Made by a program: the position numbers and the translations under genes. From Pelecanus crispus (taxonomy: Eukaryota; Chordata; Aves; Pelecaniformes; Pelecanidae): a stretch of DNA of 64,000 nt. Below are positions 42,009 through 52,115 of this stretch, one piece after another. Every line of letters begins with the position of its first letter. Position 1 is the stretch's first letter. Under the pieces are notes generated by a model, which was not told the origin of the DNA, did no database searches, and was given only the letters and a program-made list of their open reading frames with translations. The DNA lies in assembly GCF_030463565.1 (NCBI RefSeq), contig NC_134648.1, positions 15,013,306 through 15,077,305 of the forward strand. The letters run 5' to 3'.

Positions 42009-42493
42009 TTTATTCTGAGTTACAGAAATTTAAATAGATACCTTTAAAACCTTTTTAGCTATGTAAATTTAACGGAGAATTATAAAGAACAGCTTAGCTG
42101 GAATAACATAAATGAGATTTCCATGGATGAACCCGACTATAAACATTTTGAGCCATATTCTCCATGCTTACAAAAATATTCTCTCAAAGTAAAACAGCTT
42201 GCTAAGTAATTAAATATTTAAAAGCTGAATGAGAAGTTAGATTCAAAACAGCCTTCTGGAGTGAAAACATCAACTTTAAACACAGGATGTGTTTCACATT
42301 TTTGGTTGAGGTTTTTTTGGTGAAAACCAAGTAAAAAGAAACTATTAACTTGTGCACAAATAGTCAGAATTTATCTGCAAGTCCTTTAAGTTTTCGTTCT
42401 TCTGACATGAACACATTTAGAAATAGAAGGCAAAGTGGATCCTCAGCTGCAACTTGGAGCATTGTGCTCCACCTGACATCTAGACCCTTCTCT
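42009..42493 (-). other. CYP2R1: CYP2R1 3' UTR (probable) with candidate poly(A) signal
   Basis: On the minus strand the first AATAAA after the stop lies at 42014-42009 (plus-strand TTTATT), about 480 nt downstream. No coding features are seen between. A more distal AATAAA near 40890 is another possibility, so the end is uncertain. Confidence 0.4.
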
Positions 42494-42669
42494 TCACCGT
42501 CTTTCCGCACAGATGAGGTATGGCTGTGGTTGTAATGTCATGCCTAATCTTGGTTTGAGATCTGGAATCACGCCGTGAGGAAAACACAGGTGAAATCGTT
42601 GTAGTAATGAAGTGAAGAACAAAAACATTTCCATTCGAGCTAGTTGTTCTCCAAGACAATGTCTTCTTC
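42494..42669 (-). CDS. CYP2R1: CYP2R1 exon 5 (haem-binding loop and C-terminus)
   Basis: The 176-nt segment begins [20 protein letters not shown] and ends [17 protein letters not shown] and TGA, very close to human CYP2R1. RRHCLG supplies the cysteine that ligates the haem iron. The acceptor is TTTTCAATCCAG on the minus strand. The gene-prediction track misses this exon because it holds no ATG-initiated frame of the right length. Confidence 0.96.
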
Positions 42670-45600
42670 CTGGATTGAAAAGAAGGTTTTGAAAAGACTT
42701 AAAATGTGTTCAACTACATTTTCACTCTCACTATGAATAGGAACGGTCATTTCTGTGTTCTAAGAGGAGCTGTATGAACTTGGTGGTAGTATTCTGTAAG
42801 ATAGGATAGGTGATAATTTACACCAAGAAAGAGATTTTAGAGAATTTGTTCCTCTCACTACACAAATGCCATTGTAACTAATTCTCTCAAATTTATGTAG
42901 ATAAGCTATTAGCTACTTTATCTTGTCTTGAAGTGTCAGTCTAGGCAGAAGATGTTTTAAAAAGTGATACTGTGAATTTCAGCCTTTGTTCCCTACTATC
43001 TTCTTAATTACATCTACTGCCAGTCATTATTACCTGGCAATTGTTGTAACTTGGTAAGTAGAAAGATATGAAACAGGTCTGGATAATGCCTTTAAATATT
43101 AGTTCCCATTCCGTGTATGACTAGTTACAGGGAGAAAATGTGGTTGTGGAAGACACAGATGAATGGATAACAACATCTAGAACTGGTAAGGTCAAACAGG
43201 CAGAAAGAAACTTAATAGAATACACAATAAATGTGGACGACTCCAAATCTAACTTTGGCCATTTAGATGATGTGCATCTATTCCAAGGGAATTGTCTTGT
43301 CTTGTTTCCTTCTATGTTTTGGAGAAAAAGTATCCCAGACAAGTAAACTAAGTCACCCGCTACACAAGGCTACATCTTTCTATGGACTGAAGAGGTAGCC
43401 CTGGCAGTCAGCTTATAGGGACACCTAATATTTTAGGTTGATAATCGTATGTAAGGTAAATTACCCACGTTTACAGGCATCAAAAGACAAATCCATAAAT
43501 ATTTAGGACTGCCAGAATATTTCCTCATGACAGAATGCAGTGCTACATGCTGACCCCCAAGCTAGTTCTGAATAAAATCTGCAATTTCTGGTGCTGATCT
43601 AAGTGCTGAAATTTGAAATCTGGTTGTGTAAATCACCTGTATGTAATAACTTTAGCAGCAAATGACTACTAATTGTGAAACAAATAACACTTATGTACTG
43701 CAATGATACAAAATGTATAAACTCCTCAGATATAAGATGATATTGTGCGTTTTTGTTAGATTATATATAATAAAGGGCTCATCAATATAAAAGATATTAT
43801 GCTAAAATGCATTATGTCCAGAGGGCATTATATTGAATATCTTTAAAATAGCTGTTTCATCAGAACTGTGGATATTTTATATCATTCTGTCCACTCCTGA
43901 TTTATTGCCATCATTTATATGTTATACATCTCTAGATTTATGAAAAGAAACAGTGGAAGGAATCAGTCTTACCTAGTGAAAAAGGAATAAATGCATCTTT
44001 CTTGACAAACTGCCCGCTGCTGTCCAAAAATCTCTCAGGAAAGAACACTTCTGGATTGCTCCAGTATTTTTCATCAAAATGAACGGAGTAGAGGTTTGTA
44101 ATGACTGTAGTGCCTTCAGGAATAGAGTAACCACGCACAACAGTATCTTTGGAAGTTGCGTGAAAAATACCGAGTGGAACTATATTACAGAATCTTAGAA
44201 CTTCATGTAGAACAGCCTCAGTGTATGGCATTTTGCATTTCTCTTCTAAGGCAGGCATTTTGTTTGGTCCAATGACTAAATCTATTTCTTTCTGAACTTG
44301 TCCTGTTAGGAACAGGAATAAAAGCTGATGTTTATTGTGCGATATCCTTTATTTTTAAATTTAAGCTATACAATATATACTTTTAAAAGGATACTGAAAC
44401 ATGAAATATTGTATATAAAATATAGTAGCTTATAATTTTATATTTAGACTCTGTATTCCTTATCCTGCTAGCAGGAATTATTACTAGCATATATTCCAGT
44501 AATCTTCATTTTGAAAGTAATTATTCTCAGTAAAATCATGTTTTAACATACTTTTACTTGCTCGTGCATATGTTTATTTCTGGAGCTCTTCAAAACTAAA
44601 GAAACAAGCAAAAGACTGCAAAGATAAAGTACATTAAATACTCGAGTGAACACAGATAACACTGAAATTAGCCACTTGAACTCTCCCTTGTCTAATTCTG
44701 CTGTGATTCTTTAGAATCGTCACAGTGTAAAATCATTCACTCTTAAATTGAAAATATCCTATACAACACAATGAGAGTTAAGACAGACAGGAGTCTGAAT
44801 TTAACCGAAAAGGAACAAATTCGATCACTGGGGTTTTTAAGCTATTTTAAAAATTAAGTTCACAGGTTAAATAGTCTCAAAGGCATTCGAACTGCCTCTT
44901 CTTTTTCCTGATACACTTTCTTTGTTGAAAGTACCAAACAGCTCCTAACTAAAATAAAGTTGGACTTTTACAATTCATGTGGAACCAATAATGAAAATCT
45001 GGGCAATGGCAGAAAAATTCTACCAGAATCTCCAGGTTTTTCAACCTGAAGTGACAATGTTTCACATCAAAATAAAGAGGTGAAAGCAGCTGAGTGAAAG
45101 TACCTTCTGTGATGTAGTGGTGCATCAGTGTATATTGCAATACTTGGACAGAGAAAGTCTACATAAATGAAAGGTAACAGTAATTTTTATTTTTATCCAG
45201 ATGAACTGATTTTGAATCCAAATTCAGAAACTCATTATATTGCAAGATCTGAGATCAGCAAGATTATTCTAGGTGAATGGATCTCTACAAAATTGGCCAA
45301 TGCATAGGAGACACGAAACTACAAAGTTTTCTTGATCTTTACTGAAAACCAGTATCTTGGTCAGATCTTAATAGAGAAGAAATAAGGATGTTCTTGTTTT
45401 AAGATATGAATATTGTTTGTGAGTCAGGACAGACTGATCAGAAACTTTAAGTGGACCTTTTTGCATTTGGGCTTTTTATATAATGTAAAGCATAAATATA
45501 TCCTATTGACTAATTATGGCACTTAATATATTTTTAACTAAGATATGGACAACGTATATATGCATCCTAAAAATTAAGTACCTATAATACCCAATTCTTT

Positions 45601-48600
45601 TTTTTTTTTTTTCATTTTATTAAATATTTTTTGGTAGATTTTCTTATTATACTGTGTAAAGCACATAGATGAATCAGTGGTACTCAGAAGCATAAAAGCA
45701 ACATTTAATTTTTTTTCAAATAATTTGTTTTAAATCATCTGAAATGTGCTGACTGGTTGAAAGTACCAACTGCAGTTTTAAGCTTCCACAAAAAAATTAT
45801 TAGCTGTACTTAGTGAGCTGAAGCTATGTATTTCTCTTAAGTATGTCCCTCAAAGTTTTTAAAATTAACAACTCAAATACTGTTAGATCTTGCTTTTAAT
45901 CCTAGGCTAGAAGAAATTTTTCCTTTTTTTAATCTTTAATCAGTCTCCTTGTGTTCAATTAATTAATCAATCAACTAACTAAAATAGTTGAGTAAATGAA
46001 AATAAGAAAATATGTAAGAGGTTACGGCTCTCAGGAGACATTTGAGCGAACTTTGGTTCTACTTGCTTTGCCAGATATTTTAACCAGCTCAGTGAATATG
46101 GGACTTAAAATAATGATAATAGCAGCAACAAAAGAGTTTTGGCATCAACTTCTTTATTTAATCTGAATGATTTTCATTGTTTATAGCATGTCAGACCTTG
46201 ACATACATTATCATCATATTTTAATTTTCACTTTTTTCAAGTAAAGCTATATTTACCTTAAAAGTAAATATAAAATTTGATCCCTAATTTTAAAATACTG
46301 ATTGCTTTTTGACCACCCAATTTAAATAAAAAATTATTCTAGCTGAGAAAATCAGAAGGTAGAGAGTCATGCACCTACTACCATAAGAAAATACAATCTT
46401 TTATACATAAGGATATCTGGTTCCTATGCAGAACTTCAGATCTCAAGAGCCTTATAGCTAGAGGCAGTGTTGTTATCCCCATTCTGAAACGATGATGATG
46501 ACGGTGAAATTAATGTTAGAGCAATATTCTTTGGTCAAGTATCAGTACTAACTTTCCAAGTTATCTAAGGCTGCTCTTTCTCCAAATACTGAAAGTCCCT
46601 AGTTGAACTAAGCACTGCTAAGATTTTCATAGGAAAAGCGAAGTGGAGGCAGTGAAACAAGAAACGTCACTGTTCTAAAATCCAAACTTCTACACAAAGC
46701 GTCTGGGCTGGCATTCAAACGTCTATTGTTGCCTTACTTCAGAATGACTGTAACGCGTATTTTTATTTTTGTTTTTAAATGCTATTTTTGTTCTTCCAAA
46801 AGTATACACATGTCTATAATACATGAATCTATTGTGAATTGAGGCACTTCAGGATAAAAAGAAATTGTATCTAAACTGTTAACCACAACCTGTTTTACAT
46901 TTTTGCTGATGTTTTTACATTTTTAATTTACTTTATTAACTTCATATGTAATTGCATTTGCTTATTATTTATTAACTACATAGACCAGTACATCATCCAA
47001 CCAATATTATGCCTCACAACACTAAAATACATTAGAAATACTTTATTAAAAATATTAAAGCTTTGTAAAAATGTATTTGCAAAATAATATGCTAAAATTT
47101 TATCATTGTTTGACAAGGATATCATTTCAAGGATATAATTTTGATATCCTCTTCATCTGCATATAAAAGAAGCTTTTCACATCTCTCCATAGTACATTTG
47201 GTAAGCGATACGCTAGAATAATATATACAAGCCTTCATTTTTGGTTACGACTATGGATTACTGAATCACTTTGAAAAAGCATTTTAAATTTGCAATAGGA
47301 AAGCGTTATCAGTTCCTCAAAATGTCAAAGTTCTTACCTTGAATGTTTGGATAAAGAGCCATAAACAACAGTGCCCATCTTAAAACATTTGTTGTGGTTT
47401 CTGTCCCAGCTATGATGAGTTCTCCAACAGAGAAAATTAAGTTTTCTCTTGAATATGTAGATTCTGGATCATTTTCATTGCAATCCATCTCATCTAAATA
47501 TGCATCTACAAAATGTCGAGGTGACTGAGGCTTCCTATTTTCAGAGACACGTTCAATAAGCTCATGAAGAAAGTCATAGACTTCAGCTGCATTTTTAAAC
47601 AGCTGCTGGTGTTTCCCAAATGGCAAGATACCAATCCAAGGAAAAGCATTATATAAAAATACAGAAGCACTAGCAGCTAATTCAATATTTTCACTAAAAA
47701 TCTCAATCATGTGCTGAAATTCAGTATCTTCGTATGTAAAACGTTCTCCAAAAATAATCAAATTAGTAATGTTTGAAACAGCATTTGTTATCAAGTGCTT
47801 AAGATCAAATGGTCTGCCTTTGTACGTATCAATGGCATCAAGAAAAAACATAGATTCTTCTGAAATTTTGTGTTCAAAGGACTTTTGACCATATCCAAAA
47901 ATTCGAAAGGTATTTACAGCTAATTTGCGATGTTCTGTCCATCCTCTGCCATATTTACTGTTCAGTAAGCCTGAAAAAATATTTTGACACAGTATTTTAT
48001 GCAACGCTTTATCTTTCCCCCATAACATAATAAAATTATTTAACAAGACAAAAAACGAGACAAAAAATTACACACATCTTGCTATGGAACATAGTCCAAG
48101 AGTGACAATCCTTTCCAAATAATATCTTTAAAGAAGCATTAAGTATTTTATGAAAGGAGATAAAGAAGTAGAGAAAACGGCTAATGCAAATGTGTCATGT
48201 GATCACAAACCCAGGTATTGGACAAAAATTACATTTTTATATAAAATACATTAGCACTTACCTCCCATGTTTGTCAGCTTCTTAAACAAGGGAAGAGAGG
48301 GTCTATCTGCAAAAATTTCGCTTTGATGAACAAGGCATTCTTTTACTGCATCATAGCCATTCAGTACAATAGCAGATATACCTCCAAGATCAAGACTGAA
48401 GATCTTTGGGGGGGAAAAAATAATAGAAATTGTAAAACGCTATTACAACCAAATCTTAAGAACAAATAATGAAAACAAGTAAAAACAACTCATGAAAAAG
48501 TGAAACAGCACTGAAAATCAGCGCAAAACACAGACTTGAATACTTCAGTAGGGCATACAGGTGATACAACTGTGGCATTACACAATAGAGCCTGCTGTGA

Positions 48601-51600
48601 GCTAATTTACTCTGTAAAAAGATAAAGTAAATTAGCCCACACCACATTCTGTGCTTTGCTGTGCACCTACGGTGACCAGCTCTCCAAAGTAAGGACTGGG
48701 GATGCTTTTATGTAGTCATTAAAAAAACATGAATTTGGTACGACAATGCGTATTTTTCAGAAAAAAATGTACTGTCCCCTAACATTATTGGATATAAGTA
48801 GATTTTAGTATAATTATATACTTAAAAGTATATAACATAACATTATTAGATATAAGGTCTAGTTTTTATATAAAAACTAGAAATAAAGTACATATATTGC
48901 CTACTTTCCTAATTTGCTGAGACTGTTTCCACAGGAGGGAGGAAAGCTTTCCTGCTCTATCTGCTCCTCCTCCCTGCCTCAGTAAAGGTAAATTCCAATA
49001 GCTTAATTTGGTTAAGGGCACTATGGCTGAAGCTGCAAGTTCGTATCACGAAGACTTCCAACATGTCACTTAGTAACGGCAGACACAGAAGCGGTGTCAG
49101 CTGTGAAAACAACCAAGCTGGATCCAGTCCTTTCTGCCTCTGAAACGGGACACCGGCTGACTTTGCACAGGCTCCCAAAGAACCGTCAGATGATAGGAAG
49201 TGGGAGCCATGATGATAGCCAACACATGACAGTATAGCCCAGCTAGTCCCATCTCCTGTTTCCAGAAGTGGTTAGCGCGAGAAGCTTTGGAGAAAGATGC
49301 AGTACATCCTGCAGAAGGCGCATACAGGACAAACAAAACGAAAATCTTAACCTACATTTTAAAAATTAAAACCAAGGCTAAACTCATGATTGAAATCCTA
49401 TACCCCTTTCCATACTTTTCTTAGCATTATAAATCTGTATTTTTACCTACACAAACCTCTAGGTTTTCCTTCATCTCAGAGCTGTTGACCTCCACAATAT
49501 GAAATAATGTTAGCCTAATTATACATTCTGTGAGAACTGGCTTGTCACTGGGTTGACAACTGGATTGTCAAGCATTGGAACAGGCTGTCCTGGGGAGTGG
49601 TTGATCCCTGGAGGTATTTAAAAGACATGTAGATGCGGCACTTAGGGCCATGGTTTAGTGGTGGACCTGTCAGTGCTAGGTTAACAGTCGGACTCAACGA
49701 TCTTAAGCGTCTTTTCCAACCTAAATGATTCTATGATTCTGTGACTACTCTATTTTAGCAAACGATTATTTTCACTGTTATAATGGCTCTTCTTTTTTAT
49801 GTGACAAGACGAAACTCCCAATATATTTCTGCAAACCATTTGTGAGTTTCGTATACTTTGATCATAGCTTATTTTTCTTCCTATGTCATACATAATTTAA
49901 GAAAAAAATCCTTTCGTTGCATTTTTCCAGAGCCCCCCAAACCCTGACATGCCATCTTCAAGTTGTCTCAAATTCTGCAGGGTCATTTCTGACAGCAGGT
50001 GACTAGAACTACATACAGCATTCCAGGCAAGTAGAAAGCTTAGTTTATTTGATGACACATTACGCTTCCTATTTCCATTCTGTTTGTCCTAGTATTTTGC
50101 TTGAAACACACTTACTTTTTCCTATTGCCAAAATAAATGAAACAAAAGATAATCCTATCCTTTTGTTTCTGCCATTTAGCATGCGTTTAATTTGCGCACT
50201 TGGCTTTGCTTCTCATTCATGACAAGACTGTGACTATTCTGTTTCTGCCGTAGCTTTCATAAATAATCTGGGCAAAAGCTTTTGACAGACTAAAGTCCTA
50301 GCAACAGTTTTATTTGCTTGTTAGGGGTGTTAAACACTTCTATCAGTTTGAAGGACATGATTTTCTAGACAAACCATTGTTTGTTGGACACAAAGCTCAG
50401 TCCTTCACAGACCTCCCGCGATAATCCTGCTAACTGGAACACCACAGGTGTTCTGACTACTCTGGAGACGTGCAGGCACATGGAATGGCTGGGCAGCCTC
50501 TGCGCACCGACTGGGCAGCTGCTACCGAAACGTACGTGTGTCTGTCCGCGTGTGTGTCCATGCACGTGTACACAGACATGCTTACAAATGCTAACGCCTA
50601 CCTGCCTTTCCCTGCTAGATCTAGCTGGGGTTTAACTTTTATGAAGCTTGCAAGAATAGATTGGTTGCTTGAAACTGAGTGATGAAAAGAAATGCCTGAT
50701 ATATAAGAAGCCATGAAAAAAAGAAAAAATCCACTGTTACGTAGTTATACTGACTGTAAGTATTCCAAATACCCCACTGAAGGTGCTTTGAAGCGCAGTG
50801 TTTTCAGTGAAAATGCTGCATTATCCAAGTGCCTGCTATTTGGTGGTTGTAATTTTGTTAATTTTAAGCCCTGCTGGCGTGCCCAAGACTTGTGGATATG
50901 AAACTAGCGAGTTACTTCCACTTGCAGCAGGACGCCCGTTCAAGCATCGCACCAAAAAAAAATAAAATAAAAGCGAGAGCCGGGCGCGCCACAGCTCCTC
51001 TCCGCCTCCACCGACCGAGCGGGGGAGCCCCGGCAGAAGGGAGGCGCAAAACTTCTCGCCGGCACGGCTCTGCCTCCGCTCCCGCGGCAAGGGCTGCCCG
51101 CAGCACCGCTTTGGCCAGAGCCTTGAGCTGCCGGCCCCGCTACCGGCCGGGTACCGGGCGCTCGGCCCCGCTCCCCTCAGCCGCCGGGGCTGCTCCGCCC
51201 ACCATGCCGCTGCCTCCGCCCCGGGGCGGCCGCCTCCGCCGCGCTGCTCGCTCCGCGGCGGGGCGCGGGCACCGACAGCCGCTCCGGGCCGGGGCCGGGC
51301 GGCGGGACAGCTGCCCCCGGCCGGGCGCGCCGTGCTGCCGCGGCGGGTCCGGGCTCCGCGGCAGCGCCGGGGCCGCCCGCTCGGGGAGAGCCCGCCCGGC
51401 TGCCCCCGGCAGCGCTGCCCGCCCCGACCCAGCCCGCCCCGCTCCCGCCCCGGGGGGGGGGGGGGGGGGGGGAGGGCGAGGAGGCGGCAAACGCCGCCGG
51501 GGCGGCGGTACCTGCCCGTGGATCTGGCTCTGCCGCCGCAGGTAGACGTGCGGCTGCTCCGCGCCCAGGGCGTGGATGTTGCCGATGAGGGGCAGCCCCG

Positions 51601-51748
51601 CGGGGCCGGGCGGGAAGCCGGGCGGCCGCCGCTGCTTCAGCAGCTGCCGCATGACCAGCGCCAGCACGGCGACCAGCAGCAGGAGGAGGAGGCAGGCGCC
51701 GCTGCCCGCCGCCGCCGCGCCCGGGCCCCCCGCCGCCGCCGGCCACAT
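42494..51748 (-). CDS. CYP2R1: CYP2R1, vitamin D 25-hydroxylase (complete, five exons)
   Basis: This microsomal cytochrome P450 hydroxylates vitamin D at carbon 25, the first activation step. Five exons on the minus strand, 51512-51748, 48262-48403, 47338-47970, 43973-44302 and 42494-42669, join in phase to 1518 nt, or 505 residues (human 501). An N-terminal hydrophobic anchor lies at about residues 17-34 and the proline-rich hinge [12 protein letters not shown] follows. The I-helix AGTET is at 314-318, ExxR (EVLR) at 371-374, PERF at 426-429 and the haem-binding FSLGRRHCLG with Cys452. The start ATG gives MWPAAAGG, matching the MWK-type start of the human protein in position. The gene is convergent with PDE3B and divergent from the calcitonin gene. 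All family residues are present. Confidence 0.97.
42670..43972 (-). other. CYP2R1: CYP2R1 intron 4
   Basis: This 1.3-kb intron has canonical GT-AG ends. It holds two overlapping antisense open frames at 43121-43346 that match nothing I know. I see no other structure. Confidence 0.85.
43973..44302 (-). CDS. CYP2R1: CYP2R1 exon 4 (ExxR and PERF motifs)
   Basis: The 330-nt exon begins [20 protein letters not shown], then [20 protein letters not shown]. It contains [20 protein letters not shown] and ends IPFSLG. The acceptor is GTTCCTAACAG and the donor is CTAG|GTAAGA. ExxR and PERF form the conserved salt-bridge triad of P450s. Confidence 0.97.
44303..47337 (-). other. CYP2R1: CYP2R1 intron 3
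   Basis: This 3.0-kb AT-rich intron has GT-AG ends. It contains T/A homopolymer tracts (near 45600) and no recognisable gene or mobile-element end. Confidence 0.85.
47338..47970 (-). CDS. CYP2R1: CYP2R1 exon 3 (central domain and I-helix)
   Basis: The 633-nt exon, the largest of the gene, encodes [20 protein letters not shown] through [20 protein letters not shown] to LYPNIQG. The AGTET motif of the I-helix, involved in oxygen activation, is intact. The acceptor is ATTTTTTCAG and the donor is CAAG|GTAAGA. Confidence 0.97.
48262..48403 (-). CDS. CYP2R1: CYP2R1 exon 2
   Basis: The 142-nt exon encodes [20 protein letters not shown], then [20 protein letters not shown] and KKLTNMGG. It matches the human exon in sequence and phase. 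The acceptor is TTTTTTCCCCCCCAAAG and the donor is GGAG|GTAAGT. Only 291 bp of intron separate it from exon 3. Confidence 0.96.
49573..49742 (+). mobile_element. LINE CR1 3'-end fragment
   Basis: CATTGGAACAGGCTGTCCTG, then GAGTGGTTGATCCCTGGAGG, and the end GTCTTTTCCAACCTAAATGA followed by TTCTATGATTCTG are a well-preserved avian CR1 3' end. The copy is about 170 bp long. It sits in CYP2R1 intron 1, antisense to the gene. Confidence 0.94.
49900..50270 (+). mobile_element. Old CR1-like remnant
   Basis: CTAGAACTACATACAGCATT then CCAGGCAAGTAGAAAGCTTA follows the order of the CR1 body (the 'cagtattccaggtg' region), and later TTGACGACAC-like and GACAAGACTGTG segments fit loosely. It is strongly diverged, and I recognise it only by pattern. 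Confidence 0.35.
51452..51472. repeat. 21-nt G homopolymer in CYP2R1 intron 1
   Basis: A run of 21 G on the plus strand is C in the CYP2R1 transcript. It lies 38-58 nt after the exon 1 donor. Such runs form G-quadruplexes and are prone to length error in sequencing. Confidence 0.85.
51512..51748 (-). CDS. CYP2R1: CYP2R1 exon 1 (membrane anchor)
   Basis: The 79-codon exon runs from ATG at 51748-51746 to CAG at the donor CAG|GTACCG. It encodes [20 protein letters not shown], a run of Leu/Val/Ala for the endoplasmic-reticulum anchor, and [20 protein letters not shown] ending QSQIHGQ. It lies inside a CpG island. The frame is open far upstream of this ATG, but only this start matches the family. 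Confidence 0.94.
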
Positions 51749-51806
51749 CGCCCCGCGCCGCCGCCGCGCCGCTTCCTCCTGCCGCCGCCCGCGGCCCGCC
51801 GCCCTC

Positions 51807-51841
51807 ATTGGGCGGTGGCGGCGCCGCCCCGCGCTCATTGG
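51807..51841 (-). promoter_or_regulatory. CYP2R1: Two CCAAT boxes, 30 bp apart, in the CYP2R1 promoter
   Basis: ATTGG occurs at 51807-51811 and 51837-51841, each inside CTCATTGG, so both read CCAAT on the CYP2R1 strand. They sit about 60 and 90 bp upstream of the ATG. Paired NF-Y sites at such spacing are common in TATA-less promoters. Confidence 0.7.
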
Positions 51842-51861
51842 CCCGCGGGGGCCCCGCCCCT

Positions 51862-51869
51862 TGACGTCA
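51862..51869. promoter_or_regulatory. CYP2R1: Perfect cAMP response element near CYP2R1
   Basis: The palindrome TGACGTCA is flanked by a GC box (CCCCGCCCC at 51852-51860). It lies about 115 bp upstream of the CYP2R1 ATG and 21 bp beyond the distal CCAAT box. It is a full CREB/ATF site by sequence. Confidence 0.75.
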
Positions 51870-51927
51870 GGCGGGGGCGGGCTGGGCGGGCGCGGGCGCG
51901 GGCCCGCGGCGGGTGGGCGGGGCCGGT

Positions 51928-52115
51928 GCCGCTGCGGGTGCGGGTGTCGGTGCGGGTGTGGGTGCCGCTGCCGGTGTGGGTGCGTGTGTGGGTGCCGCTG
52001 CGGGTGCGGGTGTCGGTGCGGGTGTGGGTGCCGCTGCCGGTGTGGGTGCGTGTGTGGGTGCCGCTGCAGGTGCGGGTGCCGGTGCGGGTGCCGGTGCCGG
52101 TGCCGATGCCGCCGC
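51928..52115. repeat. GC-rich minisatellite, 66-bp period built from hexamers
   Basis: The segment starting GCCGCTGCGGGTGCGGGTG at 51928 recurs at 51994 and again, with changes, at 52060, so the period is exactly 66 bp. Each unit is eleven hexamers of GGTGYS type. A third, simpler part (GGTGCCGGTGCGGGTGCC) follows. The array lies about 180 bp upstream of the CYP2R1 ATG. Confidence 0.9.

Larger units (their letters stand above)
48404..51511 (-). other. CYP2R1: CYP2R1 intron 1
   Basis: This 3.1-kb intron separates the anchor exon from exon 2. It holds a CR1 3' end (49573-49742), older CR1-like debris (about 49900-50270), the inner part of the CpG island and a 21-nt G run (51452-51472) close to the donor. 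There are no additional coding exons that I can support. Confidence 0.85.

Noticed and set aside
43121-43346. Two antiparallel open frames within CYP2R1 intron 4
   Set aside because: The frames are short, mutually overlapping and without similarity or splice support. The CYP2R1 exon chain is complete without them.
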